A stretch of 14,699 nucleotides of DNA from an uncultured Actinomyces sp. GTDB taxonomy: Bacteria > Actinomycetota > Actinomycetes > Actinomycetales > Actinomycetaceae. A program made the translations under genes and the position numbers. Positions 1 through 6,151 of the stretch are shown here, piece by piece. A model generated the notes under the pieces. It saw only the letters and a program-made list of their open reading frames with translations, was not told the DNA's origin and made no database searches. The stretch lies in contig CALBAF010000254.1 of assembly GCA_937926415.1 (NCBI GenBank), positions 1-14,699 of the forward strand. Direction: 5' to 3'. Position 1 is the first letter of the stretch; each line of letters opens with the position of its first letter.

Positions 1-1
1 C

Positions 2-517
2 GGCAAGGTCGTGGGCGGCGGCATGCCCTTGGCGGCCGTTGCCGGGCGTGCGGACGTCATGGACCTGTTGGCTCCCCTGGGCCCCGTTTACCAGGCGGGC
101 ACGCTCTCGGGTAACCCGCTGGCGACAGTCGCCGGCCTGCGTACCCTCGAACTGGCTGATCAGGGCGTGTACGACCGCGTGAACGCCTCGGCGCAGGAGA
201 TCAGTACGATCGTGTCGGACGCGCTCAGCGCTGCCGGCGTCGCCCACCGCGTCCAGCGCACGGGATCCCTGTTCTCCGTCATGTTCGGCGAGGCCGCGGC
301 CTCCTCGGGCGTGTACGACTACGACCAGGCGCGCGCCCAGGAGGCGTGGCGCTACGCCCCCTTCTTCCACTCGTTCCTGTCCTCGGGCGTGGCCCTGCCG
401 CCCTCGGTGTACGAGGTGTGGTTCGTGTCCGGCGCTCACGGCGAGGCGGAGCTGGAGACTATCGCCGCCGCAGCTCCGACCGCCGCACAGGCTGCTGCTG
501 CGGCCCATCCGGAGTGA
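2..517 (+). CDS. hemL: Glutamate-1-semialdehyde 2,1-aminomutase, C-terminal part (5' end outside window)
   Basis: PLP-dependent enzyme that turns glutamate-1-semialdehyde into 5-aminolevulinate in the C5 route to haem and other tetrapyrroles, in the cytoplasm. The reading frame is open from the first bases, so the gene enters from the left. The fragment begins with [10 protein letters not shown], where the Lys is the PLP Schiff-base lysine of the family, followed by [13 protein letters not shown], a strongly conserved class-III aminotransferase segment. About 170 residues remain, which fits the part after the active-site lysine in a protein of about 430 residues. The end carries an Ala-rich tail ([16 protein letters not shown]), a little longer than usual. 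It ends in TGA and converges on the minus-strand gene that stops at 615. Recognition is from family knowledge of HemL and is firm. Confidence 0.95.
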   Translation, partial: GKVVGGGMPLAAVAGRADVMDLLAPLGPVYQAGTLSGNPLATVAGLRTLELADQGVYDRVNASAQEISTIVSDALSAAGVAHRVQRTGSLFSVMFGEAAASSGVYDYDQARAQEAWRYAPFFHSFLSSGVALPPSVYEVWFVSGAHGEAELETIAAAAPTAAQAAAAAHPE

Positions 518-551
518 TCGACCGCGTCGCGTAGCCCGCGCTGGCAACGAG

Positions 552-586
552 GAGGGGGGGGAACCCTTGCCGGATTCCCACCCCTC
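552..586. terminator. Possible shared terminator hairpin between convergent genes
   Basis: Arms 552-563 (GAGGGGGGGGAA) and 575-586 (TTCCCACCCCTC) pair with one mismatch around an 11-base loop, midway between the stop of hemL (517) and the stop of the minus-strand gene (615). Neither strand has a clear T tract after the stem, so a bidirectional terminator is an inference from stem and position. Confidence 0.4.
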
Positions 587-614
587 GATGTGCGCCGTTA
601 GACGCGGTGATTCG

Positions 615-2144
615 TCAGTTGGAGCTCTTCATGAAGTTCCACACGATGACCAGCATGGCGCCGACCGGCTTGTTGGTCGTTGCCAAGTCGCGCAGCTCGT
701 TGGTCGAGACGCTGGAGCCGGAGCCGAAGGAGCTGCTCATGCCGTTAACAGCCTCGTTGACCGCGGCATCCGTCGCCTCCAGCAGGGTCAGGTTACCGAT
801 CGTGCTGATGAAAGACACGTGCCAGCCGGTGTTATCCTGCACCGCGAAAACGCCGAGGCGCTCGGGGTTGACCAGGCCCTCCGTGAAGCGGACGGTCTGG
901 CTCTGGGGATTGGGGCTCGCGTATCGAGAGTTGTAGCCGGAGCCAGAGTCGGCGTAGCTGTAGGTCACAGTGTCGTTATTGAACTCGACTTTGTAGTTGC
1001 CATCGAAGGTGATGGACGTCGTGCCGAAGTTGACGACAGCTCCACCGCTCACCTTCGTGGACGTCAGTCCCCAGTTCACCTGGATGCTGTCGCCGACGCC
1101 ACCGGTCGAGCCGGAGCCGCCGTAGACCGCGGCGACACGACGCTCGGGCAGGTCGAGGAATCGGTAGAAGTCCTTATCGCCCATACCGGCACCGTTACGC
1201 AGGGCATCAACCATGCCCGAGACGGCCTCTTCGGGAGACTTCGCGCCCTCGACGTTGGTGAAGTCAGCGCCGTAGTTCGGGGTGACCGAGCTGTACGACA
1301 CCATCTGCTCCGCCATGGTCATGACGGGCGAAATGTACCACTTGCCGCCTTCCTTGACGGACACGAGCGTGAGTTTGTCCGTGTTGAAGAGGCGCTGCAG
1401 AATGTTGCCCGAGTAGTTGGGCTCCTCAGAGATCTCGCGCTTGAGGTCGTCGAACATCTTGGACTCGTCGGCCGTGAGCTTGTCGCCCTTGGCCTTCTCG
1501 TAGTACTCGCGGAACTTGTCAGCCAGCTCGGGCTTGACCGTGATCTCGCCCTCCCACTTCGTGATCGTGATGAGGCTGAGGTTCTCCGACTTCTCGTCGA
1601 CGGTGTGCTCGATGGTGGACTTGCTGATGTCGATCTGGCCAATGTAGTCGGCCATGGCCTCGGGGCTCATCAGCTTCGTCCAGTCGGCCTTGCCGTTCGC
1701 CCTGTAGTCCTTCTGCCAGAGCGTCGCTGCCTCGAGCTCAGAGGGAGCCAGAGCGGGAGCGAGGTTTGCCAGCTTGTTGGAGTCGAAGGCCGAGCTAACG
1801 GACTTGGCCAGCGCATTGGGGGTGGCGAAACCGCCGGCGCCGGGGAGGAAGCGGGTGAGCGCGAAGGCACCGCCGCCGATGACGACGAGGACAGCAACGA
1901 CGATCACCGAGATGATGGCTGCCATCTTGCCGCGGCTCTTCTTTGCGCCCTGCTGGGGGGCCTGCCCCTGGAACTGGGGGTTGTAGGCGCCGGGCTGGGG
2001 GGCCTGCCCCTGGAACTGGGGGTTGTAGGTGCCGGGCTGGGGGGCCTGCCCCTGGTACTGGGGGTTGTAGGCGCCGGGCTGGGGCGCCTGACCCTGGAAC
2101 TGACCGTTGGGGCCGGGCTGGCCGCCGTAGTTCGGGGTGGACAT
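615..2144 (-). CDS. Membrane-anchored surface protein with Gln/Pro/Gly repeat N-terminus, function unknown
   Basis: 509 residues. Residues 1-67 are a cytoplasmic, low-complexity tail built on a 14-residue repeat (QGQAPQPGAYNPQF, three full copies plus remnants). A basic stop (KKSRGK) then precedes one membrane helix at about 74-96. The rest (about 410 residues) should lie outside the cell. The external part holds a stretch LTLVSVKEGGKWYISP near residue 258-273, a pattern often seen in NTF2-like extracytoplasmic domains; that match is only suggestive. No lipobox, catalytic motif or sortase signal is visible. The start is chosen because GAAAGG lies 7-9 bases upstream and the next gene is 145 bp away. 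It follows the four-gene paralogue array on the same strand but has its own promoter, so a shared role with the array is possible, not shown. Confidence 0.85.
   Translation of the reverse strand: MSTPNYGGQPGPNGQFQGQAPQPGAYNPQYQGQAPQPGTYNPQFQGQAPQPGAYNPQFQGQAPQQGAKKSRGKMAAIISVIVVAVLVVIGGGAFALTRFLPGAGGFATPNALAKSVSSAFDSNKLANLAPALAPSELEAATLWQKDYRANGKADWTKLMSPEAMADYIGQIDISKSTIEHTVDEKSENLSLITITKWEGEITVKPELADKFREYYEKAKGDKLTADESKMFDDLKREISEEPNYSGNILQRLFNTDKLTLVSVKEGGKWYISPVMTMAEQMVSYSSVTPNYGADFTNVEGAKSPEEAVSGMVDALRNGAGMGDKDFYRFLDLPERRVAAVYGGSGSTGGVGDSIQVNWGLTSTKVSGGAVVNFGTTSITFDGNYKVEFNNDTVTYSYADSGSGYNSRYASPNPQSQTVRFTEGLVNPERLGVFAVQDNTGWHVSFISTIGNLTLLEATDAAVNEAVNGMSSSFGSGSSVSTNELRDLATTNKPVGAMLVIVWNFMKSSN
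1960..2103 (-). repeat. 42-bp in-frame tandem repeat (three full units plus a partial one)
   Basis: Units at 1960-2001, 2002-2043 and 2044-2085, then a partial unit from 2086, keep an exact 42-bp period and differ at only a few bases. Each unit encodes 14 residues of the type QPGAYNPQFQGQAP, so changes in copy number stay in frame. This is a coding repeat in the cytoplasmic tail of the 615-2144 protein, not a CRISPR array. Confidence 0.9.
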
Positions 2145-2179
2145 CGTTGATACCTTTCACCGATGGGAGTGAACGTTGC

Positions 2180-2208
2180 AGTATTTCACTTTTGAAATAC
2201 ATTGGCAA
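2180..2208 (-). promoter_or_regulatory. Promoter of the 615-2144 gene
   Basis: Reading the minus strand, TTGCCA (2208-2203) and AATACT (2185-2180) are 17 bases apart. The expected start of transcription is about 29 bases before the ATG at 2144. The -35 box matches the sigma-70-type consensus in 5 of 6 bases and the -10 in 4 of 6. Confidence 0.5.
2181..2200. promoter_or_regulatory. Perfect inverted repeat over the promoter (possible operator)
   Basis: GTATTTCA and TGAAATAC are perfect 8-bp arms around CTTT. The repeat covers the spacer and most of the -10 box of the promoter of the 615-2144 gene. A second, shorter inverted repeat, GTCAC-GAT-GTGAC at 2209-2221, touches the other side of the -35 box. 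Placement suits repressor binding; the regulator is unknown. Confidence 0.4.
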
Positions 2209-2260
2209 GTCACGATGTGACAGCGCGAGGGGGCGGCGAGACCGGCCGGAGCGACCGACG

Positions 2261-2292
2261 GGTGATGGTCGGTGTCATCCGTGATTTTGTTA
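2261..2292. repeat. 32-bp duplicated 3' flank, copy 1
   Basis: This stretch matches 3799-3830 at 30 of 32 bases. In both places it comprises the stop codon of a paralogue plus 29 bases downstream of that stop. It marks the edge of a duplicated unit in the paralogue array. Confidence 0.85.
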
Positions 2293-2760
2293 GGGCTCAT
2301 CATGGACGGTGAATGTGGGGTCTGGGTCAAAGCAGAATGTTGCTTTTCCTGGATTGGGGGTGAACCAGACGATGTCTGAGTGGGCTTCCTTCAGAGTGAA
2401 GGTGCCGACCCCCTCGATGGTGGTGCTGTCGCCGCGGTGGAGATCCACAGCGCCTCCGAGGAATTCGTAGTGTTCTTTGTCGGTGCGTGCTGACAGGCCG
2501 AAGGAACCGAGCTGGCGTCCCTCGGAGACTTCTCCGGAGATGCTGATGTAGACGGCGCGTCCATCGGGGATGGTTCCCAATTTCATGGATCGTTGCTTGT
2601 CGTATGGGGTGAGGTAGTAGTTGCCGGTGCAGGCTTCGCCTGTGGATTTTTCTTTCCAGGACCAGGCGTAGGCGATGTGTGCGTAGGTCCAGGGGATGAC
2701 GAAGGCCAGGACGAGGACGGCCACAACGATGGCGCGGACGCGTGCGGGTCTGTTGCTCAT
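2290..2760 (-). CDS. Small membrane-anchored paralogue 1, candidate immunity protein
   Basis: 156 residues and last of four tandem relatives. The N-terminus (MSNRPARVR) is basic, followed by one hydrophobic helix at about 10-31 and then an outside domain of about 120 residues. By the positive-inside rule the tail is cytoplasmic and the domain external. Two cysteines (44 and 143) are kept in all four copies and could form a disulfide. The C-terminal block GVGTFTLKEAHSDIVWFTPNPGK and the first 35 residues are nearly the same in every copy, whereas residues 45-105 differ. The core is closest to that of the 3828-4298 copy (shared SISGEVS and LGSFGLSA). It lies 39 bp after the preceding paralogue, so it is in the same operon. 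The ribosome site is weak. No named family was recognised; immunity is inferred from the neighbours. Confidence 0.85.
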   Translation of the reverse strand: MSNRPARVRAIVVAVLVLAFVIPWTYAHIAYAWSWKEKSTGEACTGNYYLTPYDKQRSMKLGTIPDGRAVYISISGEVSEGRQLGSFGLSARTDKEHYEFLGGAVDLHRGDSTTIEGVGTFTLKEAHSDIVWFTPNPGKATFCFDPDPTFTVHDEP

Positions 2761-2799
2761 GGGTGTGGTTCCGTAGTGATTGTGGCTGCCAGCATGCTG

Positions 2800-3273
2800 T
2801 CAGAAGTAGGGGTTTACGGTAAACGTCGGGTCTGGTGTGAAGCAGAATGTCGCTCCACCGGGATTGGGGGTGAACCAGACGATGCCGGAGTGGGCGCGTG
2901 AGAGGGTGAAGGTGCCGACCCCCTCGATGGTCGTAGATTCTCCTAAGTGGAGCTGTGAGACCCGGGCAAAGACCTTGAAATGGCTATTGCTCTGCGATGT
3001 TAGGGACATTCCGGCAGACTCAACTCCCATGTTGATTCTTCCCGTGGAGCCGAAGAATATGGGGGTTCCGTCCGGCAGGAAACCTAAAGGAGGCGCGGAC
3101 TGGCGCGGATTAAAGGTAATGGAGTATTGGCTGTCGCAGGAAATGAGGGTGCCTGTTTGGAATCGTTTCCAGGGCCAGGCGTAGGCGATGTGTGCGTAGG
3201 TCCAGGGGATGACGAAGGCCAGGACGAGGACGGCCACGATGATGGCGCGGACGCGTGCGGGTCTGTTGCTCAT
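2800..3273 (-). CDS. Small membrane-anchored paralogue 2 (most divergent copy)
   Basis: 157 residues. The membrane segment (residues 1-34) is almost identical to that of the other copies, and the C-terminal block GVGTFTLSRAHSGIVWFTPNP is also kept, with cysteines at 46 and 144. The core between them (about 36-110) has little in common with the other three copies: LISCDSQYSITFNPRQ replaces the EACTGKYYLTPYDKQRS type. The core is visibly poorer in G+C: by hand count 3001-3060 holds 30 of 60 G or C. Start ATG at 3273 is preceded by ACGGAG. It starts 28 bp after the stop of the 3302-3784 copy. The pattern of fixed ends and changed core suggests selection for a different binding partner, or replacement of the core by recombination. 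Confidence 0.85.
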   Translation of the reverse strand: MSNRPARVRAIIVAVLVLAFVIPWTYAHIAYAWPWKRFQTGTLISCDSQYSITFNPRQSAPPLGFLPDGTPIFFGSTGRINMGVESAGMSLTSQSNSHFKVFARVSQLHLGESTTIEGVGTFTLSRAHSGIVWFTPNPGGATFCFTPDPTFTVNPYF

Positions 3274-3301
3274 GGGTGTGCTCCGTGGGGAACGGGTGTC
3301 G

Positions 3302-3784
3302 TTAGTGGCCTTGTTGCGCGAAGTTGTTCAACGTGAATGTGGGGTCTGGGTTGAAGCAGAATGTTGCTTTTCCTGGGTTGGGGGTGAACCAGACGATGTC
3401 GGAGTGGGCCTCCTTCAAGGTGAAAGTGCCGACCCCCTCGATGGTGGCGCTGTCGCCCCGATGGAGGCCATCTGCCCGGCCGAGTATGTCGTAGGATTCG
3501 TCGTCGCTGGTAGCGGAAATACCGAAAGAGGCGATTTCGCGTCCCATGGAAACTTCCCCCGTGCTGCCCATGCGAACCTTTCGCCCGTCGGAGAGAATGC
3601 CTAGGAAAATGGATCGTTGCTTGTCGTATGGGGTGAGGTAGTACTTGCCGGTGCAGGCCTCGCCCTCGGTTTTTTCTTTCCAGGGCCAGGCGTAGGCGAT
3701 GTGTGCGTAGGTCCAGGGGATGACGAAGGCCAGGACGAGGACGGCCACGATGATGGCGCGAATGCGTGCGGGTCTGATGCTCAT
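3302..3784 (-). CDS. Small membrane-anchored paralogue 3
   Basis: 160 residues from the ATG at 3784. A longer open frame reaches 3868, but that extension overlaps the preceding gene, lacks a ribosome site and has no counterpart in the other copies, so the shorter start was chosen. Basic tail, membrane helix at about 10-31, external domain with cysteines 44 and 143, and the common C-terminal block. Residues 35-55 (KEKTEGEACTGKYYLTPYDKQ) match the 3828-4298 copy, while the following part (ILSDGRKVRMGSTGEVSMGREIASFGISA) diverges. The C-terminus is extended by a few residues (NNFAQQGH). It follows the previous copy by 43 bp in the same operon. Confidence 0.85.
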   Translation of the reverse strand: MSIRPARIRAIIVAVLVLAFVIPWTYAHIAYAWPWKEKTEGEACTGKYYLTPYDKQRSIFLGILSDGRKVRMGSTGEVSMGREIASFGISATSDDESYDILGRADGLHRGDSATIEGVGTFTLKEAHSDIVWFTPNPGKATFCFNPDPTFTLNNFAQQGH

Positions 3785-3798
3785 GGGTGTGCTTCTGT

Positions 3799-3830
3799 GG
3801 TGATGGTCGGTGTCATCCGCGAGTTTGTTA
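3799..3830. repeat. 32-bp duplicated 3' flank, copy 2
   Basis: Matches 2261-2292 at 30 of 32 bases and, as there, begins with the stop codon of a paralogue (here the 3828-4298 gene, read on the minus strand). Confidence 0.85.
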
Positions 3831-4298
3831 TGGGTAATTCCGCTTGGTGAATGTGGGGTCTGGGTCAAAGCAGAATGTCGCTTTTCCTGGATTGGGGGTG
3901 AACCAGACGATGTCTGAGTGGGCTTCCTTCAGGGTGAAGGTGCCGACCCCCTCGATGGTGGCGCTGTCGCCGCGGTGTAGGTCCTTAGCGCCTCCGAGGA
4001 ATTCGGAGTGGTCGTTGTCGTCGAATGCTGACAGCCCGAAGGAACCGAGCTGGCGTCCCATGGAGACTTCTCCGGAGATGCTGACCAAGACGGTGCGTCC
4101 ATCGGAGATGGTTCCCAGTTCTAAGGATCGTTGCTTGTCGTATGGGGTCAGGTAGTACTTGCCGGTGCAGGCGTCACCCTCGGTTTTTTCTTTCCAGTCC
4201 CAGGCGTAGGCGATGTGTGCGTAGGTCCAGGGGATGGCGAAGGCTAGGACGAGGACGGCCACGACGAGGGCGCGGATGCGCGCGGGTCTGATACTCAT
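3828..4298 (-). CDS. Small membrane-anchored paralogue 4, directly coupled to the protease gene
   Basis: 156 residues; first of the four copies to be transcribed. Its ATG overlaps the TGA of the calpain-like gene in an ATGA arrangement (4295-4298), so translation is probably coupled and the two products made together, as is usual for a toxin and its immunity protein. Basic N-terminus MSIRPARIR, one membrane helix at about 10-31, external domain with Cys44 and Cys143, and the C-terminal block ending in CFDPDPTFT. No catalytic motif is visible. Family knowledge: immunity proteins against toxins that act outside the membrane are often membrane-anchored with an external domain. Other readings are an accessory protein for secretion or a surface receptor. 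Confidence 0.88.
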   Translation of the reverse strand: MSIRPARIRALVVAVLVLAFAIPWTYAHIAYAWDWKEKTEGDACTGKYYLTPYDKQRSLELGTISDGRTVLVSISGEVSMGRQLGSFGLSAFDDNDHSEFLGGAKDLHRGDSATIEGVGTFTLKEAHSDIVWFTPNPGKATFCFDPDPTFTKRNYP

Positions 4299-5617
4299 GG
4301 GATGAACCCCACGGTGACATCGCCATAGTTGGCGTAGAACTCTTCCCAGCTCATCGTGAAGGTCGCTCCCGTGCTGCCTTTAGCGCCGCCGCTGCGATTG
4401 TTGTGGCCCCACGGGTTGATGAGGGTGACGCCGTTCTCGTCTGCCGCGGCCACCGTGTAGACGTGGCTGGAAGCGATCGTAATTTGCTGTTGACTACCGT
4501 CGGCGGTGACCTGCGCGTCTCCAGCGAATGGACTGGATTCGGCGACGACTGGATGCCCCGAGTTTATCGCCGCAATGGTCGCATCTTTGATGGGACCACG
4601 ATTGATACCAGCATCCACGAGAGGGATCCCCGGTATGCCGGAGACTTTCTGCATGGTGATTGCTGAGAAGCTCGCCGACGCTCCTCCGTGGGGGAACATG
4701 CTCTTCGTTCCTCCCTCGTGGGACTGAATAAAGGCTTTCTCGAAGACGGAAGCGAGATCCGCCTTGGGCGTTCTCCCGGCTGTGTCGCCATACAGCATGA
4801 CGTCCTGGACGAACACGCGCTTTTCGTTTCTCCCGTATCCCGGGAAATCCACGAAGTACCCGTCGATCTTTCCTTGCGCGTTGTAGTGCGGAGTCACCAG
4901 GCTCGCCAGGTATTTGCGGCCCTCCTCGGTCTGGTTATAGGCGTTTAGGGTGGACAGTAGGTGGCAGTCACCGATGTGGCCCTGATCGATGTCGAACAGC
5001 GGCTTCGACGGATCCTGGAGGCGCTTGTGGATGTCCTCGAGCTCCTGTTGCGACATCATGCGCGTGTCTCCGAGGTCTACGTCGTCCAGTTTTCCATCGC
5101 CATCGATATCGATCTGTTGATGGTCCTCGGGAGTGAAGTAGAGGGCTTCTTTCAAAGAAGCAGCGGTATTGAGGGCCTCTTTCGATAGAGTGGCCTTGGT
5201 GACGTCGTAACGCAGTTTCAACGGTGCCAGCTTCGCCTCGTATTCTTTCAGGCGAGCGATTGGATCCGTGAGGGGAAGTGCCCAAAACTCATCCCATAGG
5301 TCATCGGCCTGCCCACGGATGGAATCGACAGTATTCTTCGCCTCCTCGAGCTTGAAGTAGTAATTCTTCAGTGCATCTGCTGCCTGGAGGGTTCCATCGC
5401 TCCAGCGGATGAGCTCGGGTAATTCCTTGTTCTTACTGTCGACGAAGGCGACTTTGGCCGCCCCTTGCCAGTCTGCGAGGGTGATGGTCAATGCGGAGAT
5501 GTCGTCGTGCAGCGATTTAATGTCTCGCGACCGGTTGCGCATTTCGTTTTGGCACGACCAGATACCCCCGAGGTCGCCTTTGATCTTGGGAAAGAGCGCA
5601 GATAGCGGTGAGTTCAT
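4295..5617 (-). CDS. Type VII-type secreted protein with calpain-like cysteine protease domain (putative toxin)
   Basis: 440 residues. The start ATG at 5617 has GAGG 6-9 bases upstream and follows the partner gene by 13 bp; an open frame reaching 5749 overlaps the partner and was rejected. Residues 1-160 are helical, with W50-Q-G52 (WXG turn) and Y87-F-K-L-E91, which fits the YxxxD/E type VII export signal. Residues 170-178 (DIDGDGKLD) look like a calcium-binding DxDxDG loop. Residues 209-440 are a peptidase C2 (calpain)-like domain: DIDQGHIGDCHLLSTL with Cys218, SSHVYTVAA with His385, LINPWG with Asn401, and the closing MSWEEFYANYGDVTVGFI that also ends calpain cores. All three catalytic residues are present, so an active protease is expected. 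No signal peptide, consistent with type VII export. Toxin role is inferred from the architecture and the coupled downstream array. Confidence 0.88.
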   Translation of the reverse strand: MNSPLSALFPKIKGDLGGIWSCQNEMRNRSRDIKSLHDDISALTITLADWQGAAKVAFVDSKNKELPELIRWSDGTLQAADALKNYYFKLEEAKNTVDSIRGQADDLWDEFWALPLTDPIARLKEYEAKLAPLKLRYDVTKATLSKEALNTAASLKEALYFTPEDHQQIDIDGDGKLDDVDLGDTRMMSQQELEDIHKRLQDPSKPLFDIDQGHIGDCHLLSTLNAYNQTEEGRKYLASLVTPHYNAQGKIDGYFVDFPGYGRNEKRVFVQDVMLYGDTAGRTPKADLASVFEKAFIQSHEGGTKSMFPHGGASASFSAITMQKVSGIPGIPLVDAGINRGPIKDATIAAINSGHPVVAESSPFAGDAQVTADGSQQQITIASSHVYTVAAADENGVTLINPWGHNNRSGGAKGSTGATFTMSWEEFYANYGDVTVGFIP

Positions 5618-5630
5618 GATGGCCTCGTTT

Positions 5631-5927
5631 CTACAGCTTCGAGAAGATCGACTTGAAGGTCTCGGCGATCTCGTCGTCCATGTCCTCGGTCGCCTGTGCC
5701 GTGTCACGCAGCGCTCCCGAGGTCTTGTCGAGCCAACGTTTTGCAGCATCCGAGTGGGTGCGATACATGGTGGTGAAGTAGCCGAGGGCGGAAGAGACAG
5801 CGTCGTCGCCGCAGTCGAGGAAAAGGCTTGGCTTCTGAAGTTTGAACTCGGACATGTTGCCAGAGAGCTGGTGTAACGTGTCCGCCGCGGAGCGCACTTT
5901 TTCCGTGTCCATCTGAAAAACGCTCAT
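5631..5927 (-). CDS. WXG100/EspC-like small helical protein, secretion partner of the protease
   Basis: 98 residues, about the usual length for ESX-type partners. It appears all helical, with the FxxDxxxVxxAAxxLxxL opening (FQMDTEKVRSAADTLHQL) common in WXG100/EspC-type proteins and a second helix from about residue 40 (AVSSALGYFTTMYRTHSDAAKRWLDKTSGAL). At the turn where W-x-G is normal it has D-C-G, so the Trp is missing. The C-terminus (DDEIAETFKSIFSKL) has no clear YxxxD/E; the protease carries that motif instead. Start ATG at 5927 has a near-perfect AAGGAGG five bases upstream, the best ribosome site in this operon, which suggests high synthesis. First gene of the operon, 13 bp before the protease. 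Likely role: pairs with the helical N-terminus of the protease for type VII export. Confidence 0.8.
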   Translation of the reverse strand: MSVFQMDTEKVRSAADTLHQLSGNMSEFKLQKPSLFLDCGDDAVSSALGYFTTMYRTHSDAAKRWLDKTSGALRDTAQATEDMDDEIAETFKSIFSKL

Positions 5928-5960
5928 GACATCCTCCTTGATGTTGTGCTTAACAGACGG

Positions 5961-5989
5961 ACTTTAGTGGGGAAGAGCACAATATGCAA
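5961..5989 (-). promoter_or_regulatory. Possible promoter of the partner-protease-immunity operon
   Basis: On the minus strand TTGCAT (5989-5984) and TAAAGT (5966-5961) are 17 bases apart, placing the transcript start about 27 bases before the ATG at 5927. The -10 fits TANNNT; the -35 is poor (3 of 6), so the call is tentative. The bases around 5930-6000 are clearly richer in A+T than the flanks. Confidence 0.35.
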
Positions 5990-6110
5990 ATCTCCTCATC
6001 GGGCCATGGTTGGCGCTGGGGTGGGCCGACGAGGTGGTGCCCGAGTGGAGGTACTCAGACCGGGGGGAGGGAGGAGGTGCTACGAGTGTCAGAGGGGGCA
6101 AGAAAGCAAC

Positions 6111-6142
6111 GAAAAAGCGTGACACCTTCGTGGTGTCACGCT
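6111..6142 (-). terminator. Rho-independent terminator of the small membrane protein gene
   Basis: An 11-bp perfect stem (6142-6132 with 6126-6116, AGCGTGACACC and its complement) with a 5-base loop is followed on the minus strand by TTTTT and then CGTTGC. It lies 43 bases past the stop of the 6185-6403 gene and shields the protease operon from read-through. Confidence 0.85.
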
Positions 6143-6151
6143 GGCGGGGGT

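Larger units (their letters stand above)
2290..4298 (-). repeat. Four-copy tandem gene array with conserved ends and variable cores
   Basis: Four paralogous genes stand head to tail. The 98-bp blocks encoding the N-terminal membrane segment (2663-2760, 3176-3273, 3687-3784, 4201-4298) are nearly identical at DNA level. The blocks encoding the C-terminal 50 residues are also alike (for example 2311-2438 and 3849-3976). The middle parts differ in sequence and, slightly, in length. This is the usual mark of repeated duplication with recombination between shared flanks. Confidence 0.9.

Noticed and set aside
1960..2103. Regular short repeats as a CRISPR array
   Set aside because: Units are contiguous without spacers and code for an in-frame peptide repeat.
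567..2150. Long plus-strand open frame of 527 codons
   Set aside because: It is antisense to the 615-2144 gene, whose product has a membrane helix, ordered domain and good ribosome site; the plus frame gives Val/Leu/Gly/Arg-rich low-complexity protein produced by G+C bias.
3785..3868. 28-codon extension of the third paralogue
   Set aside because: The other three copies start at the same MS[IN]RPAR motif; the extension overlaps the preceding gene.
2290..4298. Repeated blocks as insertion sequences or a transposon
   Set aside because: No transposase, no terminal inverted repeats and no target-site duplications; the repeats are paralogous coding genes.
5618..5749. N-terminal extension of the protease frame
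   Set aside because: It overlaps the 98-aa partner gene, is rich in Arg/Pro/Ser as expected from an out-of-frame reading, and lacks a ribosome site; ATG at 5617 has GAGG at the right distance.
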